Positions 36,259-45,305 are shown, counted from the first letter of the stretch. The stretch: 64,000 nucleotides of DNA from Bacteroidota bacterium (GCA_020161835.1 JAIUNL010000004.1:129049-193048), one strand, 5' to 3'. Notes: a model not told the origin generated them from the letters alone. A program made the numbers and translations.

Positions 36259-36289
36259 AAACCCCGGAAACAGTAGTTTCACGGGGTTT
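36259..36289 (-). terminator. Rho-independent terminator of the rpoD operon
   Basis: Stem AAACCCCGGAAAC (36259-36271) with GTTTCACGGGGTTT (36276-36289), one bulged base and an AGTA loop. Read on the minus strand it is followed by TTTTCTTTTTTT. It lies 25 bases after the rpoD stop. Confidence 0.88.
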
Positions 36290-36313
36290 AAAAGCATCTT
36301 CAGCGTGGATTTA

Positions 36314-37177
36314 TTATCCAAGATAAGATTTCAGAGCCTTACTTCTGGAAGCATGGCGGAGCCGGCGGATTGCCTTTTCCTTGATTTGTCTGACCCGCTC
36401 ACGGGTAAGACTAAATCTTTCACCAATTTCTTCCAGGGTTAAACTGTGCTCACGATTTAATCCGAAATAAAGCCTGATAACCTCAGCTTCACGTTCACTC
36501 AGCGTAGAAAGTGCACGCTCAATCTCAATCTTCAAAGATTCAACTTCAAGCGATGAATCTGGTGATGGCTGATGTTCATTGGCCAATACATCGAGAAGAC
36601 GGTTATCTTCACCCTGCGCAAACGGGGCATCAACCGAAAGGTGACGACCCGCGATTTTGAGCGTTTCTGCCACATCAGACTGAGTCATATCCAGTTGTTC
36701 TGCGATTTCTTCAGCATTCGGTTCACGTTCAAATTCCTGTTCCAGGTTTGAAAACGCTTTACCGATTTTATTCAGCGCACCAACCCGGTTGAGGGGAAGA
36801 CGAACAATACGGGATTGTTCTGCAAGAGCCTGCAATATTGATTGTCTGATCCACCAAACGGCGTAAGAAATAAATTTAAACCCACGGGTTTCATCAAATC
36901 GTTTAGCCGCTTTGATAAGTCCAAGGTTTCCTTCATTAATCAAATCACCCAGAGATAAACCCTGGTTCTGATACTGTTTGGCAACTGAAACCACAAACCT
37001 GAGGTTTGCTTTGGTCAGTTTTTCGAGGGCAATCTGATCGCCGGCTTTAATGCGGACGGCCAGATCAATTTCTTCATCCGGGGAAAGAAGTTCTACCCGG
37101 CCGATTTCCTGCAGATACCGGTCAAGGGAAGCACTTTCCCTGTTGGTTATCTGCTTGCTGATTTTAAGTTGTCTCAT
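36314..37177 (-). CDS. rpoD: Primary RNA polymerase sigma factor RpoD (SigA)
   Basis: 287-residue sigma-70 lacking region 1.1 and the non-conserved region, as in Bacteroidota/Chlorobiota. Region 1.2 (about 17-50, [19 protein letters not shown]), region 2 (about 55-125, [37 protein letters not shown] and [15 protein letters not shown]), region 3 (about 130-200) and region 4 (about 220-285, [29 protein letters not shown]) are complete. It directs transcription of housekeeping genes. AGAGGA precedes the ATG. It sits 26 bp after two EutN-like genes and is probably co-transcribed with them. Confidence 0.96.
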   Translation of the reverse strand: MRQLKISKQITNRESASLDRYLQEIGRVELLSPDEEIDLAVRIKAGDQIALEKLTKANLRFVVSVAKQYQNQGLSLGDLINEGNLGLIKAAKRFDETRGFKFISYAVWWIRQSILQALAEQSRIVRLPLNRVGALNKIGKAFSNLEQEFEREPNAEEIAEQLDMTQSDVAETLKIAGRHLSVDAPFAQGEDNRLLDVLANEHQPSPDSSLEVESLKIEIERALSTLSEREAEVIRLYFGLNREHSLTLEEIGERFSLTRERVRQIKEKAIRRLRHASRSKALKSYLG

Positions 37178-37203
37178 AGTCCTCTGTTCTTCCGCAAAAA
37201 CTG

Positions 37204-37473
37204 TTAACGTGCCAGATCGACACGGTCAACAATTCCGACGATGGAGGCATCAACGGGTGCCATAGGAACGTTCATGGGAATGACAGCTTCACTGCTTGTC
37301 ACATACAGAACCATTTCCCCAACACCTGCGCCGATGGTATCCACCGCAATAATGGGTTTCTCTGTGAATTTTCCTTCAAATGTCATCGGTTGAATCAACA
37401 TCATTTTCCTCCCTGAAAGATGATCGTCCTTCCGGGTAGCCCAAATTGTACCGATGACCCGGGCATAAAACAT
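37204..37473 (-). CDS. EutN/CcmL family microcompartment vertex-like protein (copy B)
   Basis: 89 residues of the EutN/CcmL (Pfam BMV) family, whose members form pentamers closing the vertices of bacterial microcompartments. The marks are the start [29 protein letters not shown], the [21 protein letters not shown] pore/edge region and the C-terminal [13 protein letters not shown]. No hexameric BMC-H shell gene or encapsulated enzyme is in the window. GGAG stands 7 bases before the ATG. It is 3 bp after copy A and 26 bp before rpoD. Confidence 0.9.
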   Translation of the reverse strand: MFYARVIGTIWATRKDDHLSGRKMMLIQPMTFEGKFTEKPIIAVDTIGAGVGEMVLYVTSSEAVIPMNVPMAPVDASIVGIVDRVDLAR

Positions 37474-37476
37474 GAA

Positions 37477-37749
37477 TCAGCTCCAGTCAGCGTCAAGTTT
37501 GTCAACAATTGCCATCACGACGGCATCAACGGGCTTATTTTTGGTTATTTCGGTTTGTCTGGCTGACGAACCTGTCGCAACCAGAACGATTTCACCAACA
37601 CCAGCGCCTACGCTGTCAACAGCAACTACAAACTTATCCAAAACCTGGTAGTGAAGGTCAACATGTCTCACAACAAGCAGTTTCATACCGGTTAAACCGG
37701 CATCCTTTCTGGTTGCCCAGACAGTTCCAATCACTTTTCCTATAACCAT
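37477..37749 (-). CDS. EutN/CcmL family microcompartment vertex-like protein (copy A)
   Basis: 90 residues, clearly paralogous to the neighbouring copy: MVIGKVIGTVWATRKDAGLTGMKLLVV, VAVDSVGAGVGEIVLVATGSSAR and DAVVMAIVDKLD. I took the ATG at 37749, not the longer frame to 37860, because the family begins exactly there and the upstream extension overlaps the zinc-ribbon gene. Two different EutN-type proteins could form a mixed or two separate pentamers. Their position in a presumed operon with a sigma factor is unusual for microcompartment proteins. Confidence 0.9.
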   Translation of the reverse strand: MVIGKVIGTVWATRKDAGLTGMKLLVVRHVDLHYQVLDKFVVAVDSVGAGVGEIVLVATGSSARQTEITKNKPVDAVVMAIVDKLDADWS

Positions 37750-37780
37750 GTGGTTTACGTCCCGATGGGGGTGAAAGTTA

Positions 37781-37972
37781 TCAGCCGAGGATGTCTTTTT
37801 CGTTACACTTGCATACTTTGTGGAAACGTTCACCAAATTTATAGCTGCCAGATTTTTCATCCTTGAAGGAAGCTACCATCTTGATAGGCGTGATTTCAGA
37901 GTTGCAAACCGGGCAGATTTTCTTTTTGGAAGCTGCTTTTGCGTTTTTATCGGCGAATTGGTTCTTTGCCAT
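37781..37972 (-). CDS. Small zinc-ribbon protein
   Basis: 63 residues, very basic N-terminus (MAKNQFADKNAKAASKKK), then CPVCNSEIT and a second pair CKCNEKDILG, giving a CxxC...CxC arrangement suited to one zinc ion. No signal peptide. AAGGA lies 8 bases before the ATG. Size and composition suggest a ribosome- or nucleic-acid-associated protein. It is too short for firm family assignment, but the gene start, good ribosome-binding site and operon position support it as real. Confidence 0.75.
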   Translation of the reverse strand: MAKNQFADKNAKAASKKKICPVCNSEITPIKMVASFKDEKSGSYKFGERFHKVCKCNEKDILG

Positions 37973-38001
37973 TTTTTTATTCCTTAGAGTTTATACTAAA
38001 T

Positions 38002-39738
38002 TTAATTAGTTTTCACGTTATTTCCACCGGTTTCCCTGGCCCGCTGAAGTGCAGCAAGTGCACCTTCAATCAGGTAGTCTGCCGTGGCTTTTTCTTTTTT
38101 AAACCGTGAAATCCCGATACTGATGGTAACGGGGACTTCCATCCGTTCAAAACGAATTGGGGATGAGGCTACACTTTCTCTGATTTTTTCGGAAATCAGA
38201 AAGGCATTGTTAGCATCACTGTGAACCATAAGTGCCGCAAAACGGTTCCGTCCAAGGCGGCCCAAATAGTCATAATTTCTTAAATTCACTTTCAGCAGTC
38301 TTGCCAGGTGTGAACTTGCCATATCAGTTACGAGAGCACCGAGCCGTTCTTCATGTTCCTGAAAACGGTCAATTTCAAATACAACCAGGCACAGGTCAAA
38401 ACCCACCCTGAGTGCCCGGGTTAGCTCTACCGAAAGGCGATCCATGAAAAACCGGTGATCAAAGACACCCGTTGCTTCATCATATATTTTTTGATTTTCA
38501 GCAGACTCGTCAAGATAGATATTTTCCATCATCAGACCTGCAAGAAATCCGGTTTGTTCAAGACATTGCAGATGAGAGGAAGTAAACCATCCTTTCACCT
38601 CATGTTCAAGAACAATTGCACCGTAACATTTATTTGCGGATGCAACCGGTACCGCAATCAGACTGGTATTCAGACGCAGATCTTCACCAGGCTGAAACCT
38701 GAAACGTCCTTCAAGGCTGGCTTCAGTTGACTTCAGTATCATGGGTTTGAGTGACCGCATTACAGCACCTGCAATACTGTGATCTATTGCAACGGCCAGA
38801 CCTTCAGTCACATATTCACCACTGCCCTGACTGATCACCTTCTGAACAGAAAGCTCACCGGTTGTGTCAAAGGCAACAACAGCAGCATAACTAAACTCAA
38901 AAGCCTGCCTGATAAAAGCAGTGACCTGTGAAAGCAGATCCCGAACGCTTTTCATCTGCTGAAGGTCACCCACAAGTGTACTCATCTGCTGAGTATACCT
39001 GTTAGAAAACTCCAGGTCATCCTTCATCGAGTAAATAAAAACCAGATGTGATACCAACTTACCAAGCCGGTTAAAAAAACCAACTTCATCACCGCCAAAG
39101 GCATCAGGCTTCAAACTGTCTGCAAAAAGTATTGCGCAAATTTCATCGCCAAAAAAAACAGGAATCCCCAGAAAGGAATTTATTCTTTCAGGCTGATGGT
39201 AATAAGGAAGCAATTTACCAATTTCTTCTGCCGGAATTTTAAACCGGATGACGGGGTTTCTTGTTTCCAGAATTTTTTGCAGGAAACTGTCATCAGTAAA
39301 AGGAATTCGTTCATCACCAGAAAAACTCTGGGAATCAGTCACGCAGGATTCCAGCACATATTGTTTCCGGTTTCGATTGACCCAAAACAGAGAAACAGTA
39401 TAAACAGGAAGTGACTCTTTAATCACCCACAAAATTTCTTCAAGTGCCTGATTGAATTCGGCGTTTGAATTTCTTTCAGCCCTGAAACCAGGACGAACTG
39501 CTTTACTTTCATTACTAACGGCTTGAACTGACCTTTCCGGTGTTTTAGCCGGAGCTTTCCGGACGGACCCCTGAAAGTCATCGGATGGCCGGTAAGGCCT
39601 GGGCTTACTTACCCCGGCTTCTAACCACTCTGAGTCTTTATCTGACTCTGATCCCGAAAAACCATCCGTATCTGAAATCACTATTGGCTTATCCTCTTCT
39701 TCTGACCCGAAATTTTGCAGTTTTTTAAAAAAGGACAT
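38002..39738 (-). CDS. GAF-GAF-GGDEF protein with degenerate catalytic site
   Basis: 578 residues: a variable, charged N-terminus (about 1-90), two GAF domains (about 100-240 and 262-405) and a C-terminal GGDEF-like domain (about 425-575). The last begins IYDEATGVFDHRFFMDRLSVELTRA and includes VVFEIDRFQEHEERLG, but the catalytic GG(D/E)EF reads GRNRF. It should therefore be unable to make c-di-GMP and may bind GTP or act as a scaffold. GAF domains commonly bind small molecules or c-di-nucleotides. The gene begins the likely operon through the zinc ribbon and EutN genes to rpoD, with gaps of about 30, 31, 3 and 26 bp. Confidence 0.82.
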   Translation of the reverse strand: MSFFKKLQNFGSEEEDKPIVISDTDGFSGSESDKDSEWLEAGVSKPRPYRPSDDFQGSVRKAPAKTPERSVQAVSNESKAVRPGFRAERNSNAEFNQALEEILWVIKESLPVYTVSLFWVNRNRKQYVLESCVTDSQSFSGDERIPFTDDSFLQKILETRNPVIRFKIPAEEIGKLLPYYHQPERINSFLGIPVFFGDEICAILFADSLKPDAFGGDEVGFFNRLGKLVSHLVFIYSMKDDLEFSNRYTQQMSTLVGDLQQMKSVRDLLSQVTAFIRQAFEFSYAAVVAFDTTGELSVQKVISQGSGEYVTEGLAVAIDHSIAGAVMRSLKPMILKSTEASLEGRFRFQPGEDLRLNTSLIAVPVASANKCYGAIVLEHEVKGWFTSSHLQCLEQTGFLAGLMMENIYLDESAENQKIYDEATGVFDHRFFMDRLSVELTRALRVGFDLCLVVFEIDRFQEHEERLGALVTDMASSHLARLLKVNLRNYDYLGRLGRNRFAALMVHSDANNAFLISEKIRESVASSPIRFERMEVPVTISIGISRFKKEKATADYLIEGALAALQRARETGGNNVKTN

Positions 39739-39923
39739 CGCTTTCTAACCCTTTCGGGCGTAATTATCCCATAATAACCCTGCAAGTTAAGGTCAATTTC
39801 AACTAATGTCAAACCAATAAGTAGCCCTAAAAGTGAGGCAAAACACAACAATTCCAAAGTAAGTCTATAAAAAACAAACTGTTAAGCCATAATCACTATT
39901 TTTAACAAAATATACAGATACTA

Positions 39924-39954
39924 TTGACACCATCATTTTCTTGCCGTATCTTCG
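39924..39954 (+). promoter_or_regulatory. Promoter of tRNA-Pro
   Basis: TTGACA (39924-39929), 17-base spacer and TATCTTCG (39947-39954), ending 14 bases before the tRNA. This is the best promoter in the window and fits sigma-70 with a Bacteroidota-like -10. The remaining 39739-39923 shows no gene. Confidence 0.7.
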
Positions 39955-39968
39955 TGCTCCGTTTAAAA

Positions 39969-40043
39969 CGGGGTGTAGCGCAGCCTGGTTAGCGCGCCTG
40001 CCTTGGGAGCAGGAGGTCCCGAGTTCGAATCTCGGCACCCCGA
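39969..40043 (+). tRNA. tRNA-Pro (TGG)
   Basis: Full cloverleaf: acceptor CGGGGTG/CACCCCG with discriminator A, D arm with GCGCAGCCTGGTTAGCGC, anticodon stem CCTGC/GCAGG around CTTGGGA, giving anticodon TGG, and T arm with TTCGAAT. CCA is not encoded. Confidence 0.97.
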
Positions 40044-40078
40044 CTTTGAGAAAATGCGATGTGGTCGCCAAAGGTTAC

Positions 40079-40109
40079 TTGCGCTCATGAAAATTTGTGC
40101 TTATCTTTG
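40079..40109 (+). promoter_or_regulatory. Promoter of tRNA-Arg
   Basis: TTGCGC (40079-40084), 17-base spacer and TATCTTTG (40102-40109), ending 9 bases before the mature tRNA. The same spacing and -10 form occur before tRNA-Pro and the riboswitch. tRNA-His and tRNA-Glu may be read from this promoter. Confidence 0.6.
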
Positions 40110-40118
40110 CAGTCCTTT

Positions 40119-40192
40119 GTGCCCGTAGCTCAACTGGACAGAGCATCAGCCTTCTAAGCTGAGGGTTACAGGTTCGACTCCTGTCGGGCATA
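40119..40192 (+). tRNA. tRNA-Arg (TCT)
   Basis: Cloverleaf with acceptor GTGCCCG/CGGGCAT (one G-U pair), D arm GCTCAACTGGACAGAGC, anticodon stem CAGC/GCTG around CTTCTAA giving anticodon TCT, and T loop TTCGACT. CCA not encoded. Confidence 0.96.
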
Positions 40193-40210
40193 CGAGCACG
40201 ACTTACGATG

Positions 40211-40284
<74 letters not shown>

Positions 40285-40306
40285 CTGATTTAAAGTTTTG
40301 AAAAAC

Positions 40307-40379
40307 GGCCTGTTCGACTAGGGGTTTAGGTCATCGCCCTTTCACGGCGGTAACACGGGTTCGAATCCCGTACAGGCTA
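40307..40379 (+). tRNA. tRNA-Glu (TTC)
   Basis: Acceptor GGCCTGT/ACAGGCT (one G-U pair) with discriminator A, D arm GACTAGGGGTTTAGGTC, anticodon stem CGCC/GGCG around CTTTCAC giving anticodon TTC, and T arm CACGGGTTCGAATCCCGT. Last gene of the cluster, directly before a terminator. Confidence 0.96.
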
Positions 40380-40383
40380 CAAG

Positions 40384-40415
40384 AAAAGTCTGGCAGAAAT
40401 GCCAGACTTTTTTGT
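40384..40415 (+). terminator. Rho-independent terminator of the tRNA cluster
   Basis: Perfect 12-bp stem AAAAGTCTGGCA (40384-40395)/TGCCAGACTTTT (40400-40411) with a GAAA tetraloop, followed by TTGTTTTG. Starts 4 bases after tRNA-Glu. Confidence 0.93.
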
Positions 40416-40510
40416 TTTGTTACAAATCGTTACCTCTTTCCCGAAACGAAGTTCCTCATCTTTGCGTTTAAGCGTTTACTGAAACTAAACTTAAACGAAA
40501 CCCCTCAGGC

Positions 40511-41206
40511 ATGATTTCTTCAAATACACTTACAAAAACTTTCCGGTCTGGTGATTCTGACCTTACCGTTCTCAAATCTGTGTCCTTTCATATTGAACCC
40601 GGTGAGTTTGTCTCCATTCTCGGACCCAGCGGCTCAGGTAAATCCACTTTGCTGGGATTACTTGCCGGACTCGACCGTCCTTCTGCCGGAAACGTTTCAC
40701 TGAACGGACAAAACCTAAACGGACTTACCGAAGACCAGCTTTCTGTTTTCCGGAATAAAAATGTGGGTTTTGTTTTTCAATCCTTTCAGCTCATCCCCAC
40801 GCTTACGGCAATTGAAAACGTTATGGTCCCTCTTGAACTTTTAGGCTTAAAAGATGCAGAAGAACGGGCTGAGACCCTTTTAAATCAAGTTGGGCTTTTC
40901 CCCCGCCGGTTTCACTACCCGGTTCAGCTTTCGGGAGGTGAACAGCAACGGGTTGCGCTTGCCCGTGCTTTCTCAACCACTCCGGTTATTTTATTTGCCG
41001 ATGAACCCACCGGAAACCTCGACCAGAAGACAGGTGCGGTTATTTTCGATCTCCTGCAAAATCTGAACGAAAAAAATGGGACAACTCTGGTTATGGTTAC
41101 TCATGATCAGGCCCTTGCCAACCGGTCTGGACGAATTATCAGACTGGCTGATGGCGAACTCGTAAGTGATGAAGCGGTTGTTTCTAAAACGGATTATTCC
41201 TTATGA
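40511..41206 (+). CDS. ABC transporter ATPase, LolD/YbbA type
   Basis: 231-residue ATPase of the MacB/LolD/YbbA branch. Walker A GPSGSGKS (38-45), Q-loop [13 protein letters not shown], signature LSGGEQQR (about 141-148), Walker [13 protein letters not shown] and the switch MVTHD are all intact. Such ATPases partner FtsX-fold permeases in mechanotransmission or lipoprotein release. The stop overlaps the permease start by 4 bp. Compare with the degenerate MlaF-like ATPase at 8208. Confidence 0.92.
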   Translation: MISSNTLTKTFRSGDSDLTVLKSVSFHIEPGEFVSILGPSGSGKSTLLGLLAGLDRPSAGNVSLNGQNLNGLTEDQLSVFRNKNVGFVFQSFQLIPTLTAIENVMVPLELLGLKDAEERAETLLNQVGLFPRRFHYPVQLSGGEQQRVALARAFSTTPVILFADEPTGNLDQKTGAVIFDLLQNLNEKNGTTLVMVTHDQALANRSGRIIRLADGELVSDEAVVSKTDYSL

Positions 41207-43728
41207 GATGGGGATTTGTCTTCAGGCTTGCCTGGCAGGAATTTAAATCGAACTGGAAAAAAACCGGATTTCTGATATTATCCATTTTCCTCGGAGTTGC
41301 TTCACTTGTTGCAATTAACTCATTCAGTGAAAATCTAAAAAAATCGGTAGAGGTTCAGTCAAAAACACTTAAAGGATCTGACCTCAGTTTTTCTTCAAGT
41401 ACTGTTCTTGCAGATTCGGTTCAGTCCGTCATTGACTCTCTGGTTTTGGCAGGAATGGAGGAAAGCAAAATTGTTCAGTTTCTTTCGATGGCATTAAACC
41501 CAAAAACCGGTGATTCCCGTCTGATTCAGGTGAGAGCTATTGAAGGAAACTATCCGTTTTATGGCGTTGTGGTAACTGAACCCGCATCGGCATGGACTGA
41601 ATTTAAATCCGGCAAAAATGCAGTCATTGATCTTTCACTAAGGTATCAGTTAAAACTTGAACCCGGTGATTCTATTAAAATTGGTGAAGCCTACTTCACT
41701 GTTACCGGTTTTGTTAAAAAAATGCCGGGTGATTCGGGTTTTGGTTTCGGTTCAGCGGGAAAAGTGTATTTCAGTTCAAATTATCTTCAGGAAACCAATC
41801 TGATTCAGTTTGGAAGCCGGGTTCGATACCTGACAGAATTGAAAACGTATTCCGGACAGGATATCTCCGTTCTCAGTAAAAAGCTTTCAGACAAGTTTCA
41901 GAATTCTGACATCCGTGTTTCAAGTTATTTTAACCGTGAGCAAATGCTGGGTGATGCCATTGACCGGGTCGGGAATTTTCTCGGACTCATCAGTCTGATT
42001 GCCTTGCTACTGGGTGGCATTGGAGTTGCCTCTTCAATTAATGTTTACATCCGGCAGAAACTGGATACGGTTTCGGTTCTGAGATGTCTGGGAGCCACAT
42101 CGTGGGAAGTCGCAGCGATTTATCTGCTTGTTTCGGTTTCAATCGGGATGCTTGGCATTTTTCTTGGAATTTTAACCGGAATCGGGATTCAATTTGCACT
42201 TCCTGCCCTGGTTTCAGCTTACCTTCCGATTGACCTGATTGTCTTCATTTCCTGGACGTCCCTATTTAAAGGATTTGCAGTCGGTCTTGTTATTTCAATC
42301 CTTTTCAGTCTGTTTCCTTTAAGCAAGGTGCTTTTCATTTCACCGCTGAATGCCCTTCGCAGGGATGTTAACGATACAGTCGTAACCGGAAAATCAGTTC
42401 CTCTAACGATCCTTCTTGGCATTCTCTTTTTGGGGACACTCTGGGCTTTTGCAGTTGAACAGGCAGATTCCCTGATGGTTGGGTCTTTGTTCAGTCTGGC
42501 CATTGTGGTTGTTCTGGGAATCCTGGTTCTCATTGCCTGGGGCATTGTAAAAACCACCAAACTGCTCAAAATTAGAAAACTGCCCTACCCGATCAGACAG
42601 GGCTTATCGAACCTATTCCGTCCCAATAATCAAACAGTAACACTTGTTCTTGCACTGGGTTTTGGTGTTTTCCTGATCATGACTATTTATCAGATTCAAC
42701 GTGCCTTGCTGGGTCAGATCGAGTTGGGTGATTCGGGTTCAAGACCCAATATGATTTTGTTTGATATTCAGAAGTCGCAGAAAGATACACTTCAATCTAT
42801 TTTTGACGGAAAGAAAATTTCAAATACTGAGTTACTGCCCATTATTCCGGCCAGATATAACGGTATCAGCAAAAATGGACAGATTACAAAGCCAGATTCT
42901 TCATTCACCTCACGTCCCCGGTCAGAATACATGGTGACATACCGGTGGGATCTTTTAAAAACGGAAACTATTTCTGAAGGAACCTGGTGGAAAAAAGAAG
43001 GCCCTGCAACCGGACCTGAAGTTTCAGTTTCAAATGACATTGCCGCCAGAATGGGCATTAAATTGGGTGATCAGGTGAAATTTGATGTGTTGGGAGTTGA
43101 AAAAACATTTACAGTTACTTCCCTCAGAAAAATTGACTGGATGGGTTTATCTCCCAATTTTGTTTTCGTGATGAAACCAGGGGTACTTGAACAGGCACCC
43201 CAAACTTTTATAACCAGCCTGCATATAGACGGTACTGAAAAGCGAAGTCAGTTTCAGCGGGAACTGGTGGGTGCATTCCCGAATGTTATGGCCATTGATC
43301 TCTCTCTGGTTCTTGAAACGGTTGATTCTGTTCTTGACAAAATCAGTATTATCATCCGATTTATGGGGTTTTTCAGCGTTGTAACGGGTTTGATTGTGGT
43401 TATTGGTGCCATTTCAAACGGAAAACGTCAGCGGCTGCGTGAAGCTGCTTTACTTCGTACAGTGGGTGCTGTGAAGATTTTAATTCAAGGGATTTTCTCA
43501 ATTGAATTCGTAGTATTGGGAATTCTTGCCTCATTTACGGGAATATTACTTTCGGGCGGATCAGCTCAGTTATTGCTGCGTTTTGTTTTTGAGATTCAGG
43601 CGCCCATCGAATGGGGTTTGATTCTAACCGGAACCCTTATTACCGCCGGACTGATGCTGATCATCGGCTGGGTTGTAAATGGTGGAATCTTCAGACATAA
43701 ACCACTGGAAGTCCTCCGTGAGGAATAA
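41203..43728 (+). CDS. YbbP-like ABC permease with two FtsX domains
   Basis: 841 residues: N-terminal membrane helix (about 18-38), a large periplasmic domain (about 45-250), a first FtsX block of three helices (about 255-375), two more central helices (about 395-450), a second short FtsX-associated helix (about 475-495), a second periplasmic domain (about 500-700) and a final FtsX block (about 705-835) ending RHKPLEVLREE. The ten-helix plan matches YbbP, not the four-helix LolC/E or MacB. With YbbA-type ATPases these are thought to extract or process envelope molecules. Coupled to the ATPase by ATGA. Confidence 0.9.
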   Translation: MRWGFVFRLAWQEFKSNWKKTGFLILSIFLGVASLVAINSFSENLKKSVEVQSKTLKGSDLSFSSSTVLADSVQSVIDSLVLAGMEESKIVQFLSMALNPKTGDSRLIQVRAIEGNYPFYGVVVTEPASAWTEFKSGKNAVIDLSLRYQLKLEPGDSIKIGEAYFTVTGFVKKMPGDSGFGFGSAGKVYFSSNYLQETNLIQFGSRVRYLTELKTYSGQDISVLSKKLSDKFQNSDIRVSSYFNREQMLGDAIDRVGNFLGLISLIALLLGGIGVASSINVYIRQKLDTVSVLRCLGATSWEVAAIYLLVSVSIGMLGIFLGILTGIGIQFALPALVSAYLPIDLIVFISWTSLFKGFAVGLVISILFSLFPLSKVLFISPLNALRRDVNDTVVTGKSVPLTILLGILFLGTLWAFAVEQADSLMVGSLFSLAIVVVLGILVLIAWGIVKTTKLLKIRKLPYPIRQGLSNLFRPNNQTVTLVLALGFGVFLIMTIYQIQRALLGQIELGDSGSRPNMILFDIQKSQKDTLQSIFDGKKISNTELLPIIPARYNGISKNGQITKPDSSFTSRPRSEYMVTYRWDLLKTETISEGTWWKKEGPATGPEVSVSNDIAARMGIKLGDQVKFDVLGVEKTFTVTSLRKIDWMGLSPNFVFVMKPGVLEQAPQTFITSLHIDGTEKRSQFQRELVGAFPNVMAIDLSLVLETVDSVLDKISIIIRFMGFFSVVTGLIVVIGAISNGKRQRLREAALLRTVGAVKILIQGIFSIEFVVLGILASFTGILLSGGSAQLLLRFVFEIQAPIEWGLILTGTLITAGLMLIIGWVVNGGIFRHKPLEVLREE

Positions 43729-43735
43729 TTTTCTC

Positions 43736-43878
43736 ACCGCAGAGACGCCGGGGACGCAGAGAAAAAATAAATATAGCATCTGTTTTCAATAGGAAATTGT
43801 CGAAGAAATCTTTGTTTTCAAATTCCCAAACAAACAATTTTATTTTGAATTTCTCAGCGTCCCCTGCGCCTCTGCGGT
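43736..43878. repeat. Imperfect inverted repeat flanking a 85-bp AT-rich spacer
   Basis: Left arm 43736-43764 (ACCGCAGAGACGCCGGGGAC then GCAGAGAAA) and right arm 43850-43878, whose complement reads ACCGCAGAGGCGCAGGGGAC then GCTGAGAAA: 29 positions with 3 mismatches. These CCGCAGAG units are a dispersed intergenic element that also appears at 60946 and, in altered form, around 54736. The spacer and the rest of 43729-44052 show no gene. The pair could fold into a long hairpin after the permease gene. Confidence 0.7.
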
Positions 43879-44052
43879 AAAATTCATGGCAAGAATTTGG
43901 TTGATTGACCCGTTTCGGATACAAATCAGTTGAATATGAAGAGCAAACTACTATTTTTGCAGTTCGTATTCGTATTTTCTGCTGTCATTTATTCGTAAAC
44001 CGGATTTTTGGCTTTGAAACCCATTAAGGAATTTAACCCCGGGAAGGTCTCT

Positions 44053-45273
44053 ATGCCCATCGAGCTGATCGTAAAGGAATTTGAAGAACTCAAGGCGCTT
44101 GAAGAAAAACTGCTTTCAAACACATTGGAGCACAAGCAGGATTATTGGAACAAAGTTACCCATTTCACTCAGATTCTGGTTAAATTCCCGAACGTGAAAA
44201 CCAGTGACTACGAACAATACAAAGCAGAACTTGAAGGCTCAATCAACCGGGTTAAAAACTTTCAGGCCGAGCGCGAAAGAAAATATATTGCGCTTAAAGA
44301 GCAGATGCATTACAATAAGGTTCTGATTGAAAAAGAACTTGAACCACTTGCAGAAAAACATGCACTTCTAACAGGTTCAGAACATCCAGATTTTTCAATG
44401 GAGCTTTACAACAATCTCGTTCGCCTTCAGAAGCGGGTTAGAATTCTCCGCCCCTTAGACCGTCATGACCGTGAAGTTTTTGATAAGAAACTTACTGAGT
44501 TACTAAGTGCTTTTGAGGAACAGAAAAAAGCAGTCAGAGAATCACGTTTAAATGAATCTGACGTCATCAAAAATGACCTGATTACCAGAATTGATGCCCA
44601 GATTGAAGCACTTACTGCGTCAGTAAATGAAAAATCTCAGGATGCATACGACCGGTTTTTTCAGTCGATGGAAGTTATCAAATCTGAACTCACCAATGAG
44701 CACCTGATTAAAAAACATGTTGACGCTCTCTGGAAAAAATGGAAAAAGTCGAAAGAAGATGCCAAAGAACTTCTTTCTGAAGTTTACACAACCAACCATG
44801 ATACACTTGAGCAGGAACTCGAAGCTTTTGCTACCCGCCTTCCTGAGATAAAAAATCCGAAAGAGGCTTTTGGTCAGTATAAAGCCCTTCAGAAAAAAGC
44901 GATTGAACTGGTTATGAAACGCCGTCAGAAAGATAAACTTTTCAAACGGTTTAAAGCATTGTGGACGGATATGCAGGGTCAGTTCGAATCTTATCAGCAA
45001 GAAGCTGAAAAACAAAAGCAATACCGCGAGCAGATCCAGCAGAAAGAAACTGAAAAGAAGGTTCAGGAAAAATCACGGGTTGCCGATGATCTTCGTGAAC
45101 AATTAGCCCAGCATCAGGAAGCTAAAGCAAAGCTGCAAAAAGAAATCAAGAACTCAGACCGGTCAACTTTTATCAGAAAAGCACAGGAAGTTCTTGAAGT
45201 TCAGGAAAATATGATTGCCGAAATCACCCGCAAGCTTGATCGCTTAGAAAAAGATTCCCATAAAGCCGGTTGA
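44053..45273 (+). CDS. Long coiled-coil protein, DUF349-like
   Basis: 406 residues, cytoplasmic, almost entirely helical and highly charged. Several segments have the W-K-x-F-K pattern (VDALWKKWKKSKEDAKELL about 230; LFKRFKALWTDMQGQFESYQ about 300) seen in DUF349 proteins, and the last 110 residues form an uninterrupted coiled coil. DUF349 proteins have no settled function. A TTG at 44008 would add 15 residues; I prefer the ATG at 44053 because GGAAGG lies 6 bases before it. No operon partner: a terminator follows and a long repeat precedes it. Confidence 0.6.
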   Translation: MPIELIVKEFEELKALEEKLLSNTLEHKQDYWNKVTHFTQILVKFPNVKTSDYEQYKAELEGSINRVKNFQAERERKYIALKEQMHYNKVLIEKELEPLAEKHALLTGSEHPDFSMELYNNLVRLQKRVRILRPLDRHDREVFDKKLTELLSAFEEQKKAVRESRLNESDVIKNDLITRIDAQIEALTASVNEKSQDAYDRFFQSMEVIKSELTNEHLIKKHVDALWKKWKKSKEDAKELLSEVYTTNHDTLEQELEAFATRLPEIKNPKEAFGQYKALQKKAIELVMKRRQKDKLFKRFKALWTDMQGQFESYQQEAEKQKQYREQIQQKETEKKVQEKSRVADDLREQLAQHQEAKAKLQKEIKNSDRSTFIRKAQEVLEVQENMIAEITRKLDRLEKDSHKAG

Positions 45274-45305
45274 GTTCAACCCAGGCCAGGACTGCATTTT
45301 CTCAA

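Noticed and set aside
37204..37749. Part of a microcompartment operon
   Set aside because: No BMC-H shell gene, signature enzyme or encapsulation peptide seen nearby, so reported as orphan vertex-like proteins.
37477..37860. Longer start for EutN-like copy A
   Set aside because: The extra 37 residues overlap the zinc-ribbon gene and are absent from the family.
39865..40071. 68-residue minus-strand ORF with VPRFELGTSCSQ
   Set aside because: It is the antisense translation of tRNA-Pro, a well-known spurious ORF type.
42219..42569. 116-residue minus-strand ORF
   Set aside because: Antisense to the ABC permease; basic, low-complexity composition typical of a shadow frame.
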